DNA of 35,140 nucleotides from Akkermansiaceae bacterium UBA6138 (GTDB lineage: Bacteria > Verrucomicrobiota > Verrucomicrobiia > Verrucomicrobiales > DEV007): contig DIVG01000073.1 of assembly GCA_002422425.1 (NCBI GenBank), forward strand, positions 141,142 to 176,281. The letters are read 5' to 3'. Below the pieces are notes generated by a model, which was not told where the DNA came from, did no database searches, and saw nothing but the letters and a program-made list of their open reading frames with translations. The translations under genes and the position numbers were made by a program. Shown here piece after piece: positions 31,890 to 35,140 of this stretch (position 1 is its first letter; each line of letters starts with the position of its first letter).

Positions 31890-32942
31890 TCAAGAGAGAT
31901 CGCTGAGGAGCACCTCACGCCCCAATTCGAGTGATCTCTGCCCGGCTTCGAGCGCGGCGATGAGTTCGACCTCCTCCTCGACGGGGACGCTCTCTTTTCC
32001 GTTGAGGACGAAATCGAGAAAAGACTCGAGAAGATAGGAGTAGAGATTCTTCAGATCAGGTTCGACGCGGAGACTCCCTTTTTCGCCGAACAACTGAATC
32101 GAAAAGCCGGCCCGCATCCGCTCGCGGGCCCCGACGAGGAGAACGATGTCGAGGTCTTTCTCATGGCGGAGGCGAACGATGTGACCACCCTCCACTCCGG
32201 TGTTATGAGCACTGACCACTCCCGGTCCGAGCACGGCGTAGGCCATGGAGAGGGCATGGATACCGTAGTAGATGAGATCGCCCGGACCAGTCACGGTGCA
32301 GAGGCGAACGGGGCCGATCGTAGCGGTATCCTCGCGCAGTTTCACGATGTCGGGAACAAAACGCAGACTGCTCGCGGACATGAATTTCGTCCCGGTTTCG
32401 CGCGCAATCCCGGCGATGGCGGCGGCTTCTTTCGCGCTCATCGCGAGAGGCTTGTCGCAAAAGACGGGGACGCCCGCACGCAGCGCGGCCTCGGCGTATT
32501 TCCACTGGGCTCCGCTGCCGTCGTCGATGAGAATGGCGGCATCGACGCCCTCGACACACTGCTCCGGCGAATCGGCCACCGTTTCTATCCCGCAGATATC
32601 GGCGATGGCAGTGGCCGTGGCTTTGTCAGGATCCCAGATCTTCACGACCTTCGCCCCTTCGATGCGACGCTCGGCCCTGACAAAAGTGCCTTTAAATACT
32701 TTTGCCTTTGCCTCGTCAAAGCCGTTGAAAGTCGTGGCGAAGGCGGTCCCGTGATTGGATCCAGGCGTGCGCGGCAGCGGGTCGGGCCCGTAGGCCGGCG
32801 CATAACTCGCCGCCGAGACGAGAGCGAGACGGAGCGGTTTGGCCGCAGCTTCCTGCCCGAGCAGGGAGAGGGCGGGCGAGGCGGCGGCCAGCCCGGCGAG
32901 GGAGTGGCCGAGGAAAGAACGGCGATCAAGGGGGGGATTCAT
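31890..32942 (-). CDS. Tat-exported Gfo/Idh/MocA family oxidoreductase
   Basis: A 350-residue NAD(P)-dependent oxidoreductase. The N-terminus carries a twin-arginine signal ('DRRSFLG' then 'HSLAGLAAASPALSLLG'), as in many PVC and Bacteroidota members that are exported with cofactor bound. The Rossmann part (~35-165) ends with the family lysine motif, here 'FCDKPLAMS' (E-K-P in most members). The C-terminal alpha/beta domain has 'GDLIYYGIHALSMAYAVLG', including the conserved His that assists hydride transfer (G-x-x-x-D/Y-x-G-x-H-x). It probably oxidises or reduces a sugar at C3 or a related position. It sits between the SUMF1-like and DUF1080 genes on the same strand, 27 nt after the former. 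Confidence 0.88.
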   Translation of the reverse strand: MNPPLDRRSFLGHSLAGLAAASPALSLLGQEAAAKPLRLALVSAASYAPAYGPDPLPRTPGSNHGTAFATTFNGFDEAKAKVFKGTFVRAERRIEGAKVVKIWDPDKATATAIADICGIETVADSPEQCVEGVDAAILIDDGSGAQWKYAEAALRAGVPVFCDKPLAMSAKEAAAIAGIARETGTKFMSASSLRFVPDIVKLREDTATIGPVRLCTVTGPGDLIYYGIHALSMAYAVLGPGVVSAHNTGVEGGHIVRLRHEKDLDIVLLVGARERMRAGFSIQLFGEKGSLRVEPDLKNLYSYLLESFLDFVLNGKESVPVEEEVELIAALEAGQRSLELGREVLLSDLS

Positions 32943-32969
32943 GGGATTATTAAGTGAATGTCAGGGACT

Positions 32970-34010
32970 TTACCTGCGGGGTTTACCAAGAGCGATACGA
33001 AAGCCGTCACGTGAGTCGGAGTAGGCCGGCCCGCGCAGACCGAGTCGCACGGCGCAGCGGGCGTTTCCGGGAACGTCGAAGTAGTTCCCGCCGCGGCAGA
33101 CGGGACGCGGATTTTCTCCGACGGGATTGAGTTCCTCGTGTCCGCCGGCGGGATCAAAGTGATCGAGCACGATCTCCCAGACACCGCCGCACATGTCGGC
33201 GAGCCCGAAGCCGTTGCGCCCGCGTTCGCCGTAGTGATCGACCGGTGAGACGAAGGCAAATCCATCGCTCCACGGCGCTTTCGCGAGGGGCCAGGTTCGG
33301 GTGCGACCGGGGAGGAGATCAATCGCAGAAAGGTTGAGCCGTCCCTCGCCGTCTTCGAACTCGTTGCCCCACCAGAAATAGTGACTCTCTTTGCTGCCGC
33401 CGCGACAGGCGTACTCCCACTCGGCCTCGGTCGGGAGACGGTACTCGAGTCCGGCGGGGAGGCGTCCGGCAGCGCCCTCGCGCGCAGTGAGCCATTCGCA
33501 AAAGGCACGCGCGTCGTTCCAGCTCACACAGACGACGGGGAAATCATCGCGCAGAGGATGGGGAAAATTCGGGTCGCGCCAGCTCTTGCCCTCCATTTCT
33601 TTCCAGGGCTGCACGAGGGTCGAGCCGAAGCGGTAGCCCTGCCATTCGTGATCGAAACACTGGGTGCGACCGCCCGGCTTTTCCGCGTCGCTGACGTAGC
33701 CGCTCTCTTCGACGAATCGGCGGAACTGCGCCATCGTCACTTCAGTGCGCCCGATCGCAAAACCGTCTTTGATCCGCATCGGACGCGGGGCTTCGCCTTC
33801 GAAAGATTCGCGAGTAGTCCCCGGAGCAGCTCCCCCCTCGATCCCCGTGGCCCACGCTTTTTCTTCGGGCGTGCTGCCCATGAGAAACTCACCGGGAGGG
33901 AGCGCGACGAGTTCGAGGGAAACTCCCCCGCCGAGATCGACGAGCTTGGATTCGAGGTCGGCGGCCTGCAGGCATGCCGAGGCGGCGACGCAAGTGGCGA
34001 AGAGTCTCAT
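32970..34010 (-). CDS. Exported SUMF1/FGE-fold protein lacking the FGE cysteine pair
   Basis: From the ATG at 34010, 346 residues with a signal peptide ('MRLFATCVAASACLQAAD'). The rest follows the formylglycine-generating-enzyme fold: 'PPGEFLMGS', 'IGRTEVTMAQFRRFV', 'PVVCVSWNDARAFCEWL', 'YRLPTEAEWEYACRGG', 'FGLADMCGGVWEI' and the ending 'CRGGNYF...RLGLRG...DGFRIALG'. Between the last RGG and GFR, true FGE has a C-x(4)-C copper/active pair; here that stretch has a single Cys in another place. So a sulfatase-maturation activity is unlikely, and a binding or other role is more probable. The longer frame to 34163 overlaps the cytochrome gene and is not favoured. No sulfatase is present nearby. 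Confidence 0.85.
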   Translation of the reverse strand: MRLFATCVAASACLQAADLESKLVDLGGGVSLELVALPPGEFLMGSTPEEKAWATGIEGGAAPGTTRESFEGEAPRPMRIKDGFAIGRTEVTMAQFRRFVEESGYVSDAEKPGGRTQCFDHEWQGYRFGSTLVQPWKEMEGKSWRDPNFPHPLRDDFPVVCVSWNDARAFCEWLTAREGAAGRLPAGLEYRLPTEAEWEYACRGGSKESHYFWWGNEFEDGEGRLNLSAIDLLPGRTRTWPLAKAPWSDGFAFVSPVDHYGERGRNGFGLADMCGGVWEIVLDHFDPAGGHEELNPVGENPRPVCRGGNYFDVPGNARCAVRLGLRGPAYSDSRDGFRIALGKPRR

Positions 34011-34031
34011 GGTCAGCAGCACGGGTTCGGG

Positions 34032-34088
34032 GACACGGGAATAGGGGCAGGGGAATGAAAGGAATTCCTTTGTCCCCATTCCCTTGTC
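34032..34088. repeat. Nested imperfect hairpin between cytochrome and SUMF1-like genes
   Basis: An outer stem pairs 34032-34042 with 34078-34088 (10 of 11 bp), an inner stem pairs GGGGA (34050-34054) with TCCCC (34073-34077), and the centre is the 14-nt perfect palindrome AAAGGAATTCCTTT (34058-34071). It lies in the 101-nt gap after the cytochrome gene. It could be a terminator, a processing site or a small repeat element. Confidence 0.5.
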
Positions 34089-34111
34089 TGCGGCTGCCGG
34101 ATTCGTTTCCA

Positions 34112-35140
34112 TTATTTGCTGATCGGTTGTGAAATTCTCAAATAGGCAAAAAGATCGCGCCACTGCTGCTCGTCGAGACCTTCGAGGAGACCTTCGGGCA
34201 TGAGGCTTCGGCCCATCGGCATCACTTCGGCGATCTCGGCGGCGGTGAGGGTGACATCCTGCCCGTCGAGTCCGCGCACGACGGTGACCTGATTGTCCCG
34301 ATCAACCTGGAATCCGCTAACGCTGCGGCCGTCCTTCGTCATGATGGTGATGAACTGGTATCCCTCACGAATCTCGGCATTCGGATTCACGATGCTGATG
34401 AGCATGGTCCCGAGATCGTCGCGCTGATAGCTCGTGAGTTCGGGTCCGAGATTGCCGCCTTTGAAGAAAAGTTTGTGACAGCTCGCGCAGCGCTGCATGT
34501 AGATCTCCTCGCCGGCATAGGGACTGCCGGGACTTTCCTTCAAGGCGACTTCGACGGCGGAAATGCGGGCAGCGAAGTCGATCCCGGCAGGCTCCGTCTT
34601 CGGGAAGATCCTCTCCACAGCCGAGCGGATGCTCACTCCGCGGTGACTTCGAAGCGCATCGACGAGGTCGGCGGGGATGAGCGAGGGGCTGAGCTTTTCC
34701 GTCATGAGCGCGTCGAGAAGCGCGGCGGTCGAGAGTTCGCGACTCGTCAGCAGGGTGAGGGCGGCGGGCCGCACCTCGTCTGGCAGCTTAGGCAGGGCAG
34801 CAATCGCGGCGAGGGCAATCGCGCCGTCATCGTAGGCTCCGAGCGAGGCAAAGGCGGCTTTGCGTAGCGCGGCATCACCCTCACCCGTCGCGACTTGCAG
34901 GAGCACAGGCACGGCCTCGGGCTTCCGCACTTCGCCGAAGCTGCGGGCGTAGCGAAGTCGGTCATCGAGGGCTGCCTTGGGATCGGCGACGAGGGCGAGC
35001 GCCTCGGTCACGGCGGAGGCGTCACCCTGACGGAGCCTTATCCCGAGCGAAGCGCCACCGGTCTCGGCCATCGCGGCGATGAGCTCGTCCGGCAGAGCGG
35101 TCATGGTGCGGCCGCGATAGGCTTCTTCGAAACCTTTCAT
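34112..35140 (-). CDS. PVC-type heme-binding CxxCH protein, C-terminal part (partial)
   Basis: 342 residues run from the right edge to the stop at 34112. The frame happens to begin with ATG at the last base, but the family is usually near 1000 residues (dehydrogenase-like propeller, HEAT repeats, cytochrome), so the gene very probably continues outside. Residues ~40-175 are HEAT-like helical repeats ('PVLLQVATGEGDAALRKAAFASLG'-like units, interrupted). A class I cytochrome c domain follows: C218-A-S-C221-H222, 'GGNLGPELTSY', and a distal Met in 'PMGRSLMPEGLLEGL'. The protein is periplasmic and takes electrons, probably from sugar or alcohol oxidation. It heads the minus-strand series with SUMF1-like, Gfo/Idh/MocA and DUF1080 genes. 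Confidence 0.85.
   Translation of the reverse strand: MKGFEEAYRGRTMTALPDELIAAMAETGGASLGIRLRQGDASAVTEALALVADPKAALDDRLRYARSFGEVRKPEAVPVLLQVATGEGDAALRKAAFASLGAYDDGAIALAAIAALPKLPDEVRPAALTLLTSRELSTAALLDALMTEKLSPSLIPADLVDALRSHRGVSIRSAVERIFPKTEPAGIDFAARISAVEVALKESPGSPYAGEEIYMQRCASCHKLFFKGGNLGPELTSYQRDDLGTMLISIVNPNAEIREGYQFITIMTKDGRSVSGFQVDRDNQVTVVRGLDGQDVTLTAAEIAEVMPMGRSLMPEGLLEGLDEQQWRDLFAYLRISQPISK

Noticed and set aside
32163..32957. 264-codon plus-strand frame opposite the Gfo/Idh/MocA gene
   Set aside because: Antisense shadow without family features; the opposite strand has a Tat signal and a complete Rossmann protein.
1..35140. CRISPR array, prophage, intact insertion sequence, tRNA or rRNA
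   Set aside because: No regularly spaced repeats, integrase, transposase frame or cloverleaf was seen in reading the intergenic DNA.

Overview
The window is GC-rich and almost fully coding. It looks like chromosomal DNA of a member of the Verrucomicrobiota or a close PVC relative. That placement is an inference from gene content: a DUF1080 (3-keto-disaccharide hydrolase) protein, a Tat-exported Gfo/Idh/MocA oxidoreductase, a PVC-type CxxCH cytochrome, a SUMF1-fold protein, a pseudokinase with Sel1 repeats, and few clear Shine-Dalgarno sites. No 16S rRNA or tRNA gene was seen to confirm it.

Left block (1-5950): the 3' end of a likely GT4 glycosyltransferase (+) meets a minus-strand series: a membrane pseudokinase/Sel1 protein, a sulfotransferase, a cytosine-deaminase-like amidohydrolase and a 2OG-Fe(II) oxygenase. 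The glycosyltransferase and sulfotransferase hint at surface glycan modification.

Housekeeping block (6096-20595): hisB-hisH (+) converges on dnaN-dnaA (-). DnaA has a Ser at the first P-loop Gly and a Gly where E. coli Thr435 contacts the DnaA box. No consensus DnaA box is visible upstream. A sodium:solute symporter follows, then the complete F-type ATP synthase operon in canonical order (atpB-E-F-H-A-G-D-C, minus strand), without atpI. A covarying hairpin repeat lies downstream of atpC, a strong hairpin lies between atpE and atpF, and a perfect CRP-type palindrome lies upstream of atpB. An AsmA-like membrane protein sits where atpI might be expected.

Middle block (20706-30045, +): an ABCG-type transporter half with fused ATPase and permease overlaps a TrmH-type RNA methyltransferase. 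After a 370-nt odd intergenic stretch come an AddB-like nuclease and an AddA-like helicase-nuclease, which together should form the recombinational double-strand-break resection enzyme. Between them lies a decayed VapBC toxin-antitoxin locus with a frameshifted antitoxin and only the tail of the PIN toxin.

Right block (30111-35140, -): a small unrecognised protein, a double DUF1080 protein, a Tat-type Gfo/Idh/MocA oxidoreductase, a SUMF1-like protein and the C-terminal part of a PVC-type cytochrome c protein cut by the window edge. This set suggests periplasmic processing of (3-keto) sugars. I see no CRISPR array, intact insertion sequence, prophage or RNA gene. The most unusual points are the tandem pseudokinase, the DnaA recognition-residue change, the CRP-type site at the ATP synthase operon, the half-length delta subunit and the decayed VapBC.
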